From contig VZRR01006730.1 in NCBI GenBank assembly GCA_013398015.1, forward strand, positions 1,541,933 through 1,605,932: a stretch of DNA of 64,000 bases, read 5' to 3'. The notes beneath the pieces were generated by a model. The model searched no databases, was not told where the DNA came from, and saw only the letters and a program-made list of their open reading frames with translations. Position numbers and translations under genes: made by a program. The first letter of the stretch is position 1; every line of letters starts with the position of its first letter. This document shows positions 25,601 to 39,900 of this stretch, piece by piece. This DNA comes from Oreocharis arfaki (lineage: Eukaryota > Chordata > Aves > Passeriformes > Paramythiidae).

Positions 25601-28600
25601 ACACTGTGACTCATAGCTAACAAAGTAACTGAATGAATACCCAATCAAATCTTTAGCCACAGAGGCAGATACCTAGAACAAGCCAGGTGTTCTAGGTATG
25701 GCAGGAGATAATGAGGAGCATGGCATAGTCCTGAGACGATCTACAGATAGAGTTCAGAGAATTGTTAGTTGAGGTCTACCTGGAGTTTAAGCATAGACTG
25801 CTAAAAACGTACACACTGCTGAGCTGGCCCCTCCACAACCCTGCACCACACTGCATCAGAGCTGACAGACTCCATAGACCTGAGCTGGCTCTTCACAAGC
25901 TCTGAACTGGTGTCTCTGCCTCCTCAGCATCAATAATTTGCAACCCAGATAAATCATCCATACATCATTAACAACTGCACATCCAAGGATATTCAATTTG
26001 TTCCCATATCCAGGTCCCTTTCTTCCAGAACCTTCGTTTTCCTATGCTCTCTCTCTGCTGCACAAAATCCACACACACACTCCCCTCCATGCCCCAACTT
26101 GAGACCAAATTTTCTACTACCATATATAAATTGGCAACTAAAAGCTACTTGTTCAGCCTCATACACACCTTCTCTTGGACAAGACTGTGAATTTAAATTT
26201 CAGGATTAGGTAGCTCACTCTTGCGCTGGAGAATTTGCTTAAGGTTTGCATTATGTTCTTTAAAAGCTGTAATGCAATTAAAGCATTTTCCACTTCACAA
26301 GTCAGCAGCCAGGACATCTTCAAAGTGTTAAATGGTTTGTTTAAATTAAAGCACTTTTTCTATGCTTGAGTTTAATGCTTTATACCAAAATCAATACGAA
26401 CACAATGCAAGTCAGGTCAGAGAATTTAAACAACTGGAGAATCTTAGTTCTGCTTTTCAGGACTTCGGACTACTTAGTAATCATTTTTTTCTGAAGAGTA
26501 AGTCATATTTTTAGCATCTATATAATCTACACTAGCAATCCAAGAAAAAGTAGATCACTCTCCAATCTCTGCAACTGGAACAAGCCCTGTCTATTTCAAG
26601 CAGGACTAGCTTGCTTGAGGATGTTAGGGAGATTTCCCAAATTTTCAATTACTGAAATAATATCACAAATTGGCTTTTAAAATACAGCACTATTTACATT
26701 ACTTTCAAATGCAAATGACAATGCCTCTTGATGAAAATCGGTTCCAGATCTGAAATCACTTACCACCTTCCAGTCAACTGAAACAAGCACGCTTTTCAGT
26801 AAAACCAGTTGTTCATTCAAATCTAGGTCTGGATTAATGAGTTCAGGACAGTTTCTCATACACAGATACTAACATTCAGATACTCATACCTGATACAAGC
26901 CATCATTTTCAGCAAGTTTCAAGCCAATTCCACCAGCCACATTCACAGCAAAACCAAAATGAACCCATGGCAGCACTTCATTAATCTCTCCCTGCTGTCT
27001 ATTTTTTTTTCCATCAGGGTGGCCCTGCTTCACGTCACCGTGTAGCTTAACTTGCTGTACATGTAGGACGTCAATTATTTTTTCTACGTGCCAAGATTAC
27101 GGTACATGTGCTGTAGTAAATTCATAAAGAAACTCAATTTGTACTACTTTTTGTGTTGCAGACGTGGTATCTTGGCAACAGTCATGCCTACTTTTCCCTC
27201 TGCGGATGCTTTGCTGACTCACCTACTCGTTGATACAGCAGCTTCATCTGGCTGTGCAGCACCAGTGCACACACACACACATATATAGCCTTTACTTCTC
27301 CTTCCGTGGAGCACTGAGCTATGCAACTTCCAGAGGATGAAATATGGGTGGGTTTGCTTGTGCTGCTTTGGGCCTGGGAGGTAGAATTAGGGTGCAACCA
27401 GTGAATGTGTGCAGACTGTCAAGTTAATAACCTATGAAGAAATTTTTCGTTTTGTTTCATTTCCAGCAGCTGATGTTCTATACTTTTCTCCATAAATAAG
27501 CAAAATTCCTATGAATTCTTCAAAGATCAGGCCATGCCAAGCACCAATAACCATATAAGATGCCCTTTGAAAAAGAATTACTGGCAGTAAAACACTGTAA
27601 AATAACCTACATGGATTTTAGTAAAAATGTTGAGATTTTAAGCTGTAAGTTGCGAAAATAAGAGCTGTCTCAAGCTTTTTAATACTACTTTTTTTGGAGT
27701 AGCTTTTTAAAATTACATCAGTCACTGAAAGAGAAGATATAGCTCTGCCAGATAGACCAGTATTCTACACACAAACCCACAAGAACAATGAAAGTTATAC
27801 AATAGAAAGGCAAAACAGTAAGTAGAGTGTGTATCTTATTTTTTAGGTGTATCTTTTCTTTTATGTTACCTCCACTTTTCACTGTATTGCTTCTGCTGCT
27901 TGCAGTTCTTTACACTGCTTCTTGTAATCTCAATAATTTTTTCTTGATTTAATAAACTTTTCAGTCAATGGAAACACTACCAAAACAAAAACAAAAAAAA
28001 CCAAAACCAATCAATTGAATCAACTGCAGAACTTTTTTCAGAATACACTGAACCTTAAAAAGAAATAGCAGATTTAAGAGGTTAAATATAAATAATTAAA
28101 TACCTCCTTATTTTTTAGTTGTGTTCATTTGTAAATTTGACTTATTAGGCATATAATCTTTATTCACCAGATGGCATTTACCAATTCCAATAGCATAACT
28201 GTTAATACGACACATTCTAAACCAGCTGTCAGCTTTTCTCTCTCTGACCTCAGTTTTTCTCATGTAAAAGGTGATGAAAATATCTGGAATATCTTCTCAA
28301 CCCCTGAAGAAATGTAAGAACTGCTCTCCTAAGCAGCAAACTAAACTGCCCAGTAACATCAGTATTTGGATGAGATTGCTCTGGACAGCAAGACCCAGGA
28401 AACTGCTGGAGTTCTCATTTCTGTCTTTGTGGGGTTTGCACACAGAGAAACAGAAAAGCAGGAGAAGTATGATATTCATAAAAAAGAAATGAACTTTAAA
28501 AAAGGAAATCACAAGAGTGCAACAACAACAAAAAACCCCTCGAAGACTACAAAGTCCTACTTTGGGGAATTAATTTGTAAAAATAGTGAAATATACTGAA

Positions 28601-31600
28601 TTGTGGAGTGCAGAACCAGATCTGAGCCAGTGCTGGAGAGCACTAACCTGGGGCCAATGTTGGACCAGCTATGGTAAAAACAGGTATATCCAGTGCTGAA
28701 TAAATGAGTCACAGATGTAGTGAATGTACTGGATTTGTCTCTAGAAACAAGAGAAAAAGTTCTTGTATGTCAGTTCGTCATACACTGTTGTTTTAACTTC
28801 CTTATAACACTCCTATAAAGAGCATGAGACTTAGGGATTTTGACAAATATCTGAGGAAAAGTTGTGTGTAAATGATTGTTACAGAATGGCTCATGAAAAT
28901 CCTAACCCTCAGAAATGGCAGGAAAAAATTCTGTCATATCGTTCTGTAAATACAGCTAAATAGTTTCCTAAAAGGGATGTGGAGATCCTCACCAAAGAAA
29001 CCCTTCTGTCCATGAGCGCATAATTTTCTGTGGTGGCTTACATATTCACTATTCTGGGTACAGATGGCAGACCTATGATGAATTTTGGAATTCACTCAAT
29101 GGCCCAGTATTCTGCCCTTTAGATCTGGCTGTTGTGTGAGGCAATTCTCAGACACTAGGCTTTTAGACTAAGAGAAAAAGAAAATGTTCCCTGGAGAAAA
29201 TGGGTATTGGATTGTGTCACTTCAGCTTTGCCCAAGAGGAGTTTAAGACAGCTGCTCTTCCTCCAAGAATTGATCCTTTTCAGACATTGCAGAACCTCTG
29301 CAGTAAGACTGATTCTCTCTCTGGAAAAAGCAGGTTGGTCTCATCAACAAAAAACAGTGTATTTCTACATGTTCAGGAGAAGAATATACAACTTCTGTAC
29401 TTACAGAAAATGTTACAGAGAGAAATTGCTCCCACAGTCATGGAATAAATAATAAGCCAATTAAAAGAAGTGAAATTATGTATTTGTGTGGAGCTTGGCA
29501 ACATGCCGAGCTCTGCTGGATAGCTGTGAGATTCATTAACAGCTCTTTCATCAAACCAACGTTTTCCCCCAAAATGACAAGAAGAGACAGTTCATATGTC
29601 AATTGAGATGTCAGAAAAAGAGATTTTGATCGAGGATTAAAAAAACCCCATTCATCTGCTCTACAACAGTGCTGATACTCTCTGATGTTTTTGCTGCTAA
29701 AATTCCCAAAGTGAAGTAATCGATAACTAAATCAAGTAATCAATCTCTCCAAATCATATTATACAAGAAGAAAACTTATTTTCAGTCATTGGACACTACA
29801 AAAGTCTAGAAGATAAAGTGAAGGGAAAAGTCTGTACTCAACTGAAACTGCTGAAACTGCAGGGGAAATCTAGGTCAGCAAAATTCAATTACAAGAGCTG
29901 TGTAAGCAATTGAAAAAAACACACTAATATTCATTAGAGGAAAAAAAGGCTCACTTTAACTTTCAAAAATAAATTTAATTTTGAAAGCTTAAATAGTCAC
30001 AAAATATACATTTGAATGTGATTATTCACACTTTAAATTCTAAGTGGGAAATATGTGGGTAAGCTGCACAAGCGACAATTACAATGCAGAAACCATACTA
30101 CTTAGGCACTGAATTAATGCTATAATTTGAATCATGAATATCCACAACAAATTGTTCATAAAATATGCACACAGGGAAAACGTTTACCAAATAAATTTAC
30201 AAACTCAGGCAATGAAGTTATTGTGAGGATTTTTCAGAGCATTTTGTCGACGGAAGAAAGAAAATAATGTACTGAATAAATTATCCTCCAGAAATAGCCT
30301 CTTATTTTGTGATTACTGAGTAGATTGGCAAGAGTAACAAAAACTTTAATGGAACTGAGTATTAACATTTCATTGTACAATTTACTTAAATGGAAGAATT
30401 TAAGGATTTTAAAATTGCTGTAACTAGCCACTGCATTTTACACAGTTGATTTGGACCTATTATTACCACACTAGGACAGCCCTGCCCTAAGTACAGTTCT
30501 AGGGAGAGAAGAATTGTATAGGAAGGGGATGTTTTTTCTGTTTTGAAAACCACTTAAATGATATTATCACTATTGAAACAGATATTCTCACAGGTCGGTT
30601 GAGGTAAGACATTGTGTGAAATCTAAATGTGGGCCTATCAGAAACTGGCAGGAACAGAACCAGATAACAGACTTCAGACCAGAGCAAACCAATACATTTA
30701 GTTTTGCAAAGATGTTTACTGGCAGCCTCATTTTAATATGCAGAGCATAACTTTACAGATTTTGGGGTAATACCCAAATGTTCAGGGGATGGGTTTAAGT
30801 AGACTGTTACTTTTCTTTCATTTACATTATTTTATAAATATTTATTCTCAAACCAAACAATGCTAGGTATCCATTTCCCATATATCTGGTGCATTGTGCA
30901 CATATCCAACACATACATATGCTAAAAATGAACATTACTAGCTGTTACACTGTGGAACACTTTAAACTGAAGTGTTGTCCATCAGCTGAGATCTTAGTAT
31001 TGCTTAGGTACAAGAAACAGCTCTAGATTGCTGTTAGAAATTGCACATATTTGGCTAAAAATAATGTCTTCTGGAACCAATGCAAAGAGGAGTCTGAATC
31101 CTATTGTATTGAACACATGTTGTGTTATATCTGTAAAAATATCTTGCTAAATACCATGGGAAGAGGCAGGATCAAAACTAGAGCAGATTTAATGGGCTAT
31201 TTACTTTGTTTCTAGAATAGACCAGTGATTTTACTGCCCATAAAAACTACGCTAGGTTTCATTCAGAAAGGAATATTTAAAGCATACTTTCACAGCTTCA
31301 TTCCTATGAGCAGCTGTCTTAGTTCCGAGAGATTAAAAGGATTGCATTTGGGCGTTTAAGTGTAACCACAGCATCCATTTTTTTCTCCCTTTGGGGCATT
31401 CAACCTAGCACTCAGGTGTCAGGTTCTAATAATATATCTCACGCCTAAGCTGTAATACCTTACAGGAGTCAGGTTTTGGGGTCTCATAGAGCTTTTCATG
31501 TTCCTGTAAACAGCTTCTACTTTTACTCCTCTCACATAATATATCACCCTGAGATTGCAGTCAAAACATAGTGTTGACTGTGGGTTTCCACAAGCTGGAT

Positions 31601-32559
31601 CCACCAGTTATTCCAACTTAATACTTCTACTCCACAGTCCTATGTCCTCATGCCTTTTTACTTTAAGTGGTAATTTACAAATGTGATAAATTACATCTAA
31701 ATATATTAGGAAATCTAATTAGCAACGCTCATATGTTCATTTGAGATGTGGATTTATACAAGCTAGTGAAAGCAAAGTATAAGACCATGAAGAACCATTG
31801 AGATTTAGAAGCCAAGGGCTTTGAGCCAGATTTGGACTGCTTATTGCTAAAAAAATACTTCTGAATCTACATAATAAGGTGATCATGCATCTTCCTAAAC
31901 CACATAAGATTCTTAACTCCTTTCAGCTAAATCCAATAGAAAGTTTTCTCCAAGTTTGCCATGTACAAGAACAATTAATTATATAGCAAATGGAAGCTTA
32001 AAAGTCAACTGAAAATAATTATAAACACGCATCTCCTTGTGTGAATGTTCCCTCTGAGTTTATTTCTTTCAATATAAATTGATTATGCACAGACAATACA
32101 ACTGAACTCTATCATTGTAATCCCATAACACAATGATGTAAAAGGTAATAGCTGTAGATTAAAAGCATCTGAAAAGATGTTCTAGAAGACAACTGTGTGA
32201 TGGAAGTATTCCTGCAGATACATCAAGACAGAGGACTGGAAAGAAAAGCAAAAGATTCTGCCATCAAGTGGCTTGAGATAAGAGTCAAAACAAATAAGAT
32301 TGGTAGGGGCACGAACTGCCAGCAGGACAAGGCAGCAGCAAGATCATGGAAGAAACAGACATGGCCTATCGATGTTCACATTTTAACTCTCAATACAGCT
32401 GTAGCACTCAGCTGTCATAAAAAATAACTCCTATCATATAGTTACTGCCGAAAACAAGGCCCCACAGCTCTGGTCTGTGATTTAGACTGAGGCTTGATAA
32501 AGACAGAAAGCAATATAATAGATCTGCAGCCTAAGCAGCGTCCTAAGATTCAAGTGCTT
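19613..32559. other. Intergenic, no gene recognised
   Basis: This long AT-rich stretch has no convincing exon chain. A short CA run (cacacacacacata) lies near 27270-27285. A block around 24980-25180 is somewhat GC-richer and, read on the minus strand, contains CTATAAGCAG followed by a C/T-rich stretch; it could be an LTR remnant, but no ends are visible. Open frames here are short and featureless. Confidence 0.45.
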
Positions 32560-33060
32560 TCATTGTGCAGTCGGTTTGACAGCTCCATGTGCATGACTCT
32601 CTGTGGTACTTGCTGTCTGGTCGCCTTGAGACCTACTGCAGAACCATCCTAAGCCTGTCCTAAACCACCGGCTACCAAAGGAACAGCAACATTACCAACA
32701 CCATTATACTTCCTGCTCCCAGATCCCTGAGTGCACTGAGACCTTAACTCCCCTCATCAGCCTCACCCGGGAACTCCTTCCAAGCCTTCCACTCGTGGGC
32801 CAGGAGCCTCATTGCAGCTCAGACCAACACCTTCAGTCTCTGGTTAAGCTGCATGGAAGGTGTGTCCCTCTCCAGGGCTGTCACAGCTGTGCCTCTGCTT
32901 GGCCATGAACCCTATTCATCCTGGCCTGTGGATTCCACAGTTTGACCTTGGATCTGCCTTGTCACTGTGAACTTCCCCGTGATGGCTGGCCTGTATCTGC
33001 CTGTTCTTTCTGATACTGGCTTTACCATTTTCCTGAAAGAGAAATAAAACAGGCAAATTC
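32560..33060. other. GC-richer block of unknown nature, possible old retroelement remnant
   Basis: About 500 bp of C/T-rich, moderately GC-rich sequence is set in AT-rich flanks. It ends with ctgaaagagaaataaaac, which contains an AATAAA signal on the plus strand near 33042. Composition and the terminal signal would fit an old LTR or the tail of a retroposed transcript. I find no long frame, defined ends or target-site duplication. Confidence 0.3.
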
Positions 33061-33596
33061 AGGCAACATCTATTTTGCTCATTAATGCCAAATAAAAATG
33101 CTTTCTTTTCATTTCCATTGTCTGGTCTCCCACTCCTGTATCTATCACTTCATTTAAAAAGACAAGCATTCATTGAAATTGTAGAATAATATTAGTGTTT
33201 AATGAACTTCTGAATATGCTTTGAGTTGTAACTATTTCCCTAGATTCTCTTGGTCAAGAATGATACCAGTTGCTTTGAAGCTTGAATGAGATTCAGAATA
33301 GTTGTTATGAATAACTGTATGTACTACAATTAAAGGGGAAAGGGGAAGGTAGCTGTTGTTGGTACTTTTATTTTTTATTTTTAACAATTCAAAGTAGTCA
33401 AAAAGGAGAACTAAAACTTTCTACCTCTTTATAAAGCAAAAAAAAAAGGTTTCCCCTCATATAATTGCCCGAGTCTGTGCAGTGCCTGGTGAAGAAGAAT
33501 TCAGACCATGAGGGGGAAACACACTGAATTAAGCATGGGAATTTTAGCCTTCTGCCTCCTCATGGAAAAGCCTCTCATGTGCAAACAACCTGTTTG

Positions 33597-34920
33597 TCAT
33601 TGCTGGAAGGACGCACATTTTTTTCTGCTATGGTAATGGGAAAAAGGAATGGCACGCTCAGGAGCTGCAAACTTGCTGGCACGTGAGTGCAGGATTTTCC
33701 ACTGACAAGTCTTCCGTGCTGCTGCTGAATGGGGTATAGACCCTGTGGTCATGCCATAAACACCACGTGCCTCCATGATCCTCCTGGGTGCTGTGTCATG
33801 GGAATTATGTCCTTTGTTATCAATACAGGCTGTTCTTGTAACCCTTGTTTGGCTGCTTCTTCCATCGATTTCTTTCACGTGCACATTTCCATCCCCACAA
33901 CATTCCTGAAAATCTTTGTATTTCATTCCACAAAGACTGGCCTGGCTGGATTGATATGGATGTAGTTTGGGGGAAGAGATGGTGTCCTAAAAGAGATGTT
34001 CTGCTGCATCCTTGGGAGGCTTTGCATGCGTGAAGTTTTCCACATTCCCAAAGTGGTTTTGGTTCAGAAGTCTCAGCTTCACGCGTTTTGGGTAGCACCC
34101 AGAAATACAAACCTGCAGGGAGCCTCGCAATGTGCCTGGTGCTCTGTTCTGCCACTGTAGCTTCCAGACTAGGACTGCCTGAGGGAGGTGCCCACTACTG
34201 CCCCAGAGAAGACTGAGCACATGTCTGCATATGGGCCCAGGACAATTCTCGTTGTGATTTGGGATGCTGCTCTCCCTGCTGAAGTATTCCCTCACTCACA
34301 GATGTTTTCTTCAGCAAGATGGTGCATCTGAAGATGATGGTGCTGCATTATCTGATGTTTCTTCTGGAGATAGTCGAGGATGAGGAAGAGGATGCAGGCA
34401 TAACTGTATGTTTGTGTCTGTGTGACAATGAGTGTTTGAAGTGAGCCGGGCCTGTTCAGTGGTAGCCTCGTGAAACCATCCCCAGACTGACACTCAGGTG
34501 GTGCTACAGCCCTGTCTGTGGGGTAGTGCATGTCCCTGGAGCTGGACAGAGACCCCCATCTGCACGAGGGAAATGTTACACTTTGCTATAGGACAATAAG
34601 TAGAGATGCGATCCCACTGAATTTTCAAAATGCTACCCTCAGGTTGAAATTGGGGCGAGGAGCATTTATGGTCACAGCAAGGGGATGATAAAGCCCTCAG
34701 GACAGAAGTGGTTTCCAGACACAGACAGACTGCCTCATGCTGCTGTCCTTGTACACTCCAGACACCTAGGTCAGGTAGAATCAGTGACTGTCCTGGGCTG
34801 CTCACCCCATCCTGAGCTGCTGGTACATCAGGAGCTGTCCTGGGGCAACTGTGGGGACACAGTCTCGGGCTGAACCTTGGCTCTGTCTCTGTGACCAGCT
34901 TTTGTCCTGTCCTGTGCAAT
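33597..34920. other. GC-richer block with several overlapping open frames, unassigned
   Basis: On the minus strand, 34295-33987 and 33926-33597 lie in the same phase with only a short closed gap between them (about 230 codons in total, one stop at the junction). A separate 141-codon minus frame lies at 34494-34919, and plus-strand frames overlap these. I cannot recognise a protein family in any of them, and no splice chain links them. This could be a decayed coding element or chance frames in GC-richer DNA. Confidence 0.25.
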
Positions 34921-36294
34921 AAGGATCAGACCAACTCCACACAGACCTGGACTTTGACTGCCTCTTGGCAGGGAAGTGGCTCCTCTTCCAGTGGAATTAA
35001 AAGGAGAAACTGCAGGCTCTTAATGTCGACTGGGTCTTACTTTTTCTTGGCACAGGTTGCTTGGTTTCCCTGAAAAGAAAAATTCTTAACTATTGCAGCA
35101 ATTTTAGCAATACACAGATGATCACAGCTTTATTAATTTCTCAGCCATTGCCAACAATATTTCAGAGCTCCTACTGAAATCATTATTCCTCCTTCAAGGG
35201 TAAGTATCTAAATCACCTGAGACTTCCTTTTCATCACCATGTGGAACACCTTAATCACACCTGAAATTCTTCTCAAAAGACAGTGCTAGGATGTTAGTCC
35301 TCACCCACTGGCTTTGCAGTAGTATTTCCTCCATTTTGTTTTGTAGGGGCTTAGGAATCAAAACTAGCAAAAATTTTTTTTCTAGAACTGCATTTTTTCA
35401 GAAACTACATTTTTTCTAAAACTGCATTTTTAACAGCATTTTAGAAGAACTATTCCTTTTATGATAGCAACACTTGATTGCTCAGAGTAACTCAAACAAC
35501 GCATGAGAAGCTGAACCCATCTTGCAATGTCTGAAGAACTGAAGAAATGCCTCCTCTAAAGCAGACTCGAGGTTGCTGTGTTCAGAGGCATTTGTACAGC
35601 CACTGTGGATAAGGAAGCAATTTACAATGGAATTACAATTTCTCTCAAGAGCTGACTGATTCTTCATCATATGGTATAAACACAGACAGGCCTTTGAGCA
35701 AATTCTTTCAGATTAAGTCTTTTTGGTGCCTCCTTTAACAAAATAAAAGAAATAAATAATTTTTCATTTTCCATGTAATTTTTACTCTGAGATTCAAATT
35801 ATTTTCCCAGTGTTGTTTTCTAGAAATTTATTTCTGTGGGAAAAATTTCAGGGTTTCTAGTGTTACAAGATAAGAACAGGAAAAATATTTCCTTTTTTCA
35901 AACTTAAAAATACAAGCATTAAATAGCCAGGTTAGTCATATATTTAACTATCCGTCTGTGCTACAGATTAAAATAGCAGCCTATTTTGTTCTCAGATCTC
36001 TTACAGGCTTGTCTTGGTCAAGAGAATGTCATTTTTAGAGTGTGACTGCAGGCAAGGCTATAAAATGAACACTCCAGGAGTTGTGACACTCTTGCAGCTC
36101 TCTATGAGGTCAGAAGAGAAGAGCATAGCTACTTCCCTGACAAAACATTTCTTCTCTGAACATGTGCATGAACTCTGCTGCCATTATCAGGTCCATCTCT
36201 TGTCCTGTGATAGGCTTAATTATCTCTGCGGAACCAAAAATGGCACATGGCTAAACAAGCACCCTCACCTGTCCCCTGCCTGCCAGAACTATGC

Positions 36295-36334
36295 CCAGTT
36301 CTTTCCTGGAAGTACCAGTTCTTTCCTGGAAGTA
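36295..36334. repeat. Exact 20-bp direct duplication carrying TTCCTGGAA
   Basis: ccagttctttcctggaagta occurs twice back to back at 36295-36314 and 36315-36334. Each copy contains the palindrome TTCCTGGAA, which fits the TTCNNNGAA consensus bound by STAT factors. It lies about 320 bp beyond the polyadenylation signal of the astacin gene. Function is not shown. Confidence 0.75.
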
Positions 36335-36657
36335 GATTTGTCTTGTCCACCTTTCTTGTGATTTAAGGATATAACAGAAGTAATTTTTGGAAGCTGAAAT
36401 GTTAGGCTGGGGTAGGAGCCTGTCCAAGACCTTTTTGTGCTCAAGACTGTGAAGACCATAAAATGATTTTTTAAAGTTTGGAGTTGTTCTCTTTAGCCAA
36501 ATAACTAAACCCATGATGATGTCAGCGGTATATTTAAGAGACATCCCTGTGGCTGAATGAAGAGGCCTAAGAAGTCAGCCCACATTGACAGTGTGTTTGG
36601 CTGGACGTGACTACTGAAAAAGAGAAATGGAAACTTTGGTTCTTTTAAATGAAGCTT

Positions 36658-36663
36658 TTTATT
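36658..36663 (-). promoter_or_regulatory. AATAAA polyadenylation signal of the astacin gene
   Basis: The hexamer TTTATT on the plus strand reads AATAAA on the minus strand. It lies 219 bases past the stop codon at 36882-36884. Cleavage would be expected about 10-25 bases further, near 36635-36650, giving a 3' UTR of roughly 240 bases. Confidence 0.8.
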
Positions 36664-36881
36664 CAATTGTTAAATAATAACTTAACTGTGCAGACAAAAG
36701 GAGGAACACACCAGATGTATAGAATTTGTACATTTATACGGCTTGGGGAATAAACTTTTTCAGGAAGATGAAAACTTTGATTCTTAATAGAATTAAATTT
36801 TATACTGATCCAAGCCAGGATAGGAACAAAGTAGGAAACACATAATTGCAATATTCACAGAATAGGTTCTTCTTCATTAAG

Positions 36882-36916
36882 TCAGTTGTGGGTGCTAGAT
36901 CTTCTTTGGGTCCTCA
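36882..36916 (-). CDS. Astacin gene exon 13: short C-terminal tail and stop
   Basis: The acceptor is TTTCACTTACAG. With the carried G it reads VRTQRRSSTHN then TGA at 36884-36882. The tail is basic and short. The exon continues into the 3' UTR. It is supported by the phase match and by the polyadenylation signal downstream; a different last exon in another isoform cannot be excluded. Confidence 0.8.
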
Positions 36917-39900
36917 CTGTAAGTGAAATGAGAGAATACTTAGCTTCCAGAGGTCTCTGAACAAACTGCAGCATCTCTAAAATATGTACATGCTAAATCC
37001 CATTTTATCTGGCAGCTAAGATTGCTTTGTATTTGTGGACACATCAAAGTGGCACATGGAGTTTTTTACTTTTCTTTCCTTCCATAGAACGGTGGACAGA
37101 AATAGACACTACAGAGACACAATGCAAAACTGCTGGTTTGGTTTGGGTATACAGTGAAGTTAGTGCATTTCAGTGGACTCATGCAAACTCTGTGTGCTTG
37201 TTCTTGTTCCGTGGCAAATACAAGGCTGCACGACACAGCCGAGCTTCCTTTCCCACCAACACAAGCTGCACCATTGTGCAGTTGCTGTAGGCTTCAGTCA
37301 CACACAGGAATCCCTTCATTCCAGCTGGTACACACTAACTCACAAGCCTGTGGTCACTTAATTGTTTAGTTGTGGCCTTAGTTCTCAATTAAACGGGACA
37401 GAAGAAAATGTATTCTAGCTAGATAGGTTCCAGGAATATTGACCGTGGAAATGCTGCCTCTCTTCTTGCCATGGGGCTGGGTGACCTTGTTCACCATAGA
37501 TCTGTCTCATGCTCTGAACTGTGTGATTATAAACTGCATCTTTTCCAGAGAAATGATATATTGAAATGCTGCATTACAATTTATTCTATTTCTATTGCGT
37601 TAGTAACACCAGCAGTATCATTAAATTGACTTTCCTTATTGGCGCGTGCTTTGGACTGGCACATATCTGAGAGGGAAGGTGAACTGTGAACCTGGCTAGC
37701 ACCACTTATCCTGAGTATGGCCCCATCTGCATGAATGAATAAATGGTGTCAGTGTAGAACTGACCCATTGTGTCAAAAGCAAGGAAGGAAGTGATGACCC
37801 TCTTGGAGAGCAGTCCTTTAATATTTTTCCTGAGCGAACAGAAAGGTTGATTTGTCACAGACTGTTTTCTTTGCCATTCTCCTTGTTCTCAGACTTACCA
37901 GAAGTAAAGGTAGCTTGGAAACCAGAAGCTGTATGGGCACCATCTGTGATGAACTCTACGAGCATAAGATTACCAGAAGCAACTATGCCATTGGGTATTT
38001 TTGATCCACAAGTCTTGTCCATTAGAACTGGAGAAGACTTGCTGGATCCATCATAAACTTTAACATAATCACCCTGACAGCCTTTAGTTTTCGGCAGCTG
38101 AAAGGCTTGAAAGTGCAGGGAGATCTGGAAGGGAAAAGAAAATCACCTTTTAATACATACTTCTTTCACGGAATGTCCTTTAAACCAGACAGAATCTAAA
38201 CTGCAGCAAAGCACGGACTCACGGACTAGAACTGCTCACCCAGCTTTGCCTCTCTTCCCCTGAGGTTGCAAGGTTCAGATCTAATCATTGAATGCTCCCA
38301 TGCTCAGGGTGCTTTGTCTTGATTTTGCAAACCTGAAGCCTAACATAGGGAGGTTTTTACAAAATCACAGGTCTGCATTATCTTTGCCTATATGTGGCTT
38401 AAGCACATGAGAAGTAGAGACTAGTCAGAAATTTCTCTCATGGAGAAGATCTTATCTGGCAACTGCTGTACAGACAAAGCATAAGATGCTTAACATAGGA
38501 AGAAGTTCAGTCATATTTCAAGATCACTCTTAGCCTGTGATTACCTTTCTGGATCGGGTTCGGAGGAGCCAGACACAGTTGGTGTTATCTGAGTAATTCC
38601 TTGGGTAGTTGGCAGATCTCAGTGACCCAGAAGGTCCATCAAGAATAGTGCTGCAGCGACCTGAGGGAAAAAGGCTTCCTTCAGCATCAGGATTGCAGAA
38701 ACTTTCAGTCGTTCACAACTACAATCTCTTCAGGATGGACTGATCTCTGTTTTCTGATCTGTCAGCATTAATTTCAGAGTACGAGTACATCTTGATTAAT
38801 ATGAGGAATCATGTGGTCTTGACTTTCACATAATGCATCAAAGAGGAAAGTGAAGCAATGCTTTGAAAAGCATTACTTTTTATTGATTACATCTGTCATT
38901 TAGCAAGAGATCTTTCTCCACCTCTAAAAAGAGTGTGAGAGGTTTCAATTCACTGCAGTTGGTGCCACTGTTTTGCACTCAGAAGGGGAAGTTAAGTGAT
39001 GTCAAGATTCAAGCACAAAATATGATGCCTCTGCAATGCTTAAATTCTAAGCTTAGGAGGAGCACTTGGTGTGCAAGAGGTAATACTTTATTCATCAGTT
39101 TTTTTCTCTTTGATTGAATGAATTTCTGTGATTGTATATAAAAATTTCTTCTAGCAGAGATTAAATATAAAGAGTTTAAACACACAAACTTTTAATGACA
39201 AACTTTTGAAAACTGGACGAGGCAACATGAAACTGTTCTAGTTCAAAGGAGCATACAACTGTTTTGGTTTGGCTCAGGTCTTAAATACCAGCTGCCATGA
39301 GGAACGGTGATGTCTGGCTCTTTTGGGATTTATAATTGTCTGCTGAACTGTAAGAAATCAAATTATTCCATTGAAGTTTACAATGTGTGTGAAGTCTAGT
39401 TGCACAGCAGCCACTTATGTTAATAGTAAATGTGTTTGATTTAGTTTAGAGGCAGTTTCCATTTTCTCACTAATCACACTGTGCCTCCAGTTTCACCTTT
39501 GCACCTTTTCCTCCCAGAATAACCCTGGTGGGTACCAGGAATTTATGAGAATAATCTCACAGTCTGATGAAAAACTGCTGTCTCTCAATGCAAATGCCCA
39601 AATCTGAGTTGAAGATAAGAGGGTGGCTTTGAGTTACTTACTGCAGTTGTAAAGCTTGTTGATTTTGACCACATCCAAGTTGCTCATCCCCTGTCTCTGT
39701 CCAATATGTACTGATCCATCAGGAATGGGTACAATAGTTGCTTTCCCAGTGGTATTGGTGAATGTGTATCTGAAAAAACCCACAAGAAATTATGTTCTCT
39801 AAGCACCAGAACTTCTTTCAGGATTCAATGGCATGCTTTGGAGAGAGAACAAGAATTGTACATAAGCTGTTGTGTGACTAATAGCGCTGTTTAAATAGGT

